The notes under the pieces: generated by a model | Told to the model about the DNA's origin: nothing | The model's database searches: none | Seen by the model: only the letters and a program-made list of their open reading frames with translations | Translations under genes and position numbers: made by a program | In this document: positions 5,229-5,860 of the stretch, piece by piece | Numbering within the stretch: position 1 is the first letter of the stretch | Layout: each line of letters starts with the position of its first letter | Assembly (NCBI GenBank): GCA_937893155.1 | Contig: CALBGU010000068.1 | Location: forward strand, 1-5,860 | Length of the DNA: 5,860 nucleotides | Direction: 5' to 3' | Source of the DNA: an uncultured Treponema sp. | GTDB lineage: Bacteria > Spirochaetota > Spirochaetia > Treponematales > Treponemataceae

Positions 5229-5396
5229 GAAAATTTTTTTTCACATCTCGGAAAAAGAATTTTCAACATTGGAAAAATAAATTTACATCTTGGAAAAAGA
5301 ATTTCCGATGTCGGAAAAAAGGTTTCCAAGATGCAAAAAAGAATTTCCGACATCAGAAACTAAAGTTCCAAGTTAGGAAAACGAATTTCCTTGATA
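5229..5396. repeat. Array of eight 21-bp palindromic units
   Basis: Units begin at 5229, 5250, 5271, 5292, 5313, 5334, 5355 and 5376 with no insertion or deletion. The consensus is a 15-bp quasi-palindrome GGAAAAAGAATTTCC followed by a variable six-base segment. The six-base segments are CATCTC, AACATT, CATCTT, GATGTC, AAGATG, GACATC, AAGTTA and TTGATA. CATCTT of unit 3 is the reverse complement of AAGATG of unit 5, and GATGTC of unit 4 is the reverse complement of GACATC of unit 6, so units 3-6 can fold into long hairpins or cruciforms. The first unit is degenerate (T-rich), as is the seventh. The array fills the gap between the feo terminator and the convergent Sel1-like gene. A plus-strand frame through it is open from 5154 to 5363 and would encode heptads such as HLGKRIS and DVGKKVS; this is probably incidental. 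Confidence 0.85.
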
Positions 5397-5408
5397 TAAA
5401 ATCACGCC

Positions 5409-5860
5409 TTACGCTTCGCCGTTGTTTGCACCTTTATTTTCCCAGTCCGAAAGCACTTGTTTCGCCTCTTCGCACCCATTTTCTGCGGCTATTTCGTACC
5501 ACTCACGTGCCTTGTTGTAATCCTGCGCCACACCCTTGCCATTGTAGTACATACAGCCGAGATTATACTGTGCGTCTGCGTCGCCCTGTTCTGCGGCTTT
5601 CTCGTACCACTCACACGCTCTGCTGTAATCTTGTGCTATGCCCTTGCCATTTTTGTACATTACACCAAGATTATACTGTGCGTCTGCGTCGCCTTGCTCT
5701 GCGGCTTTCTCGTACCACTCACACGCTCTGCTGTAATCTTGTGCTATGCCCTTGCCATTTTTGTACATTACACCAAGATTATACTGTGCGTCTGCGTCGC
5801 CTTGCTCTGCGGCTTTCTCGTACCACTCACACGCTCTGCTGTAATCTTGTGCTATGCCCT
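5409..5860 (-). CDS. Sel1-like repeat protein (partial, N-terminus beyond the window)
   Basis: The minus-strand frame is open from the window edge to TAA at 5409-5411; 149 residues are visible. It consists of 36-residue Sel1-like repeats of the form MYKNGKGIAQDYSRACEWYE followed by KAAEQGDADAQYNLGV. There is one partial copy at the edge, two near-identical full copies, then a diverged last copy (MYYNGKGVAQDYNKAREWYE) and a short charged tail, WENKGANNGEA. Sel1 repeats form paired helices stacked in a superhelix and act as protein-interaction scaffolds. Some are secreted or periplasmic, but the N-terminus is not visible, so location is unknown. The ATG at 5766-5768 is a repeat-internal methionine and not the true start. 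The gene is convergent with the feo operon. The exact partner or role cannot be stated. Confidence 0.92.
   Translation of the reverse strand, partial: GIAQDYSRACEWYEKAAEQGDADAQYNLGVMYKNGKGIAQDYSRACEWYEKAAEQGDADAQYNLGVMYKNGKGIAQDYSRACEWYEKAAEQGDADAQYNLGCMYYNGKGVAQDYNKAREWYEIAAENGCEEAKQVLSDWENKGANNGEA
5550..5860. repeat. 108-bp tandem repeats inside the Sel1-like gene
   Basis: Periods begin at 5550, 5658 and 5766. The units starting at 5658 and 5766 are identical over all 95 bases that can be compared. The unit at 5550 differs by a few bases, near 5553-5561 and 5585-5588. The last coding repeat (5442-5549) is clearly more diverged. Near-identity at the nucleotide level shows recent copy-number expansion. 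Confidence 0.9.

Noticed and set aside
5229..5396. CRISPR array
   Set aside because: The 15+6-bp units have no unique spacers of about 30 bp, the repeats are degenerate, and no cas gene is present.

Overview
The window reads as a spirochaete-like chromosome segment, most probably from a Treponema of the gut or rumen type. This is inferred from the gene mix (PIN toxin-antitoxin modules, a feoA-feoA-feoB-Cys-rich operon, a Sel1-repeat protein) and from the alternation of AT-rich accessory DNA with a more GC-balanced core operon. No rRNA or other phylogenetic marker is present, so the genus is a guess.

Left part (1-1740) is an accessory region. Two complete but unrelated toxin-antitoxin pairs (190-823 and 1028-1669) are separated and bounded by three copies of one repeat (46-173, 879-1007, 1672-1732). 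In frame, the repeat encodes the characteristic C-terminal tail of type IIG / Eco57I-like restriction-modification methylases (LVYALYGLTEDEIATVEG), with no methylase body attached. In copies 1 and 2 the repeat runs past the stop codon to the promoter of the following toxin-antitoxin pair. Eleven codons at the left edge end just before copy 1, in the place where a toxin gene ends before copies 2 and 3. The layout is therefore toxin end / repeat / TA pair / repeat / TA pair / truncated repeat, like a small exchangeable-cassette array.

Middle part (1759-5195): a 59-residue gene on the minus strand is divergent from a ferrous-iron uptake operon, feoA1-feoA2-feoB plus a small FeoB-associated Cys-rich membrane protein overlapping feoB by 4 nt. 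The divergent intergenic region holds a TTGACA promoter element and two inverted repeats built from TGCAA/TTGCA half-sites. The operon ends at a clear intrinsic terminator. FeoB (794 aa) has all G-protein motifs and the conserved membrane cysteines, plus two acidic loop insertions. The two FeoA proteins are presumed to modulate FeoB, and the Cys-rich protein presumably acts in the same iron-transport complex.

Right part (5190-5860): after the terminator come a perfect 18-bp tandem duplication and then eight 21-bp units in strict register (5229-5396), each a GGAAA/TTTCC quasi-palindrome plus a six-base segment; some of these segments are complementary to one another. Past this, a convergent minus-strand gene encodes near-identical 36-residue Sel1-like repeats and runs off the window edge.

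The strongest candidates for something undescribed are the methylase-tail-bounded TA cassettes and the 21-bp phased palindromic array.
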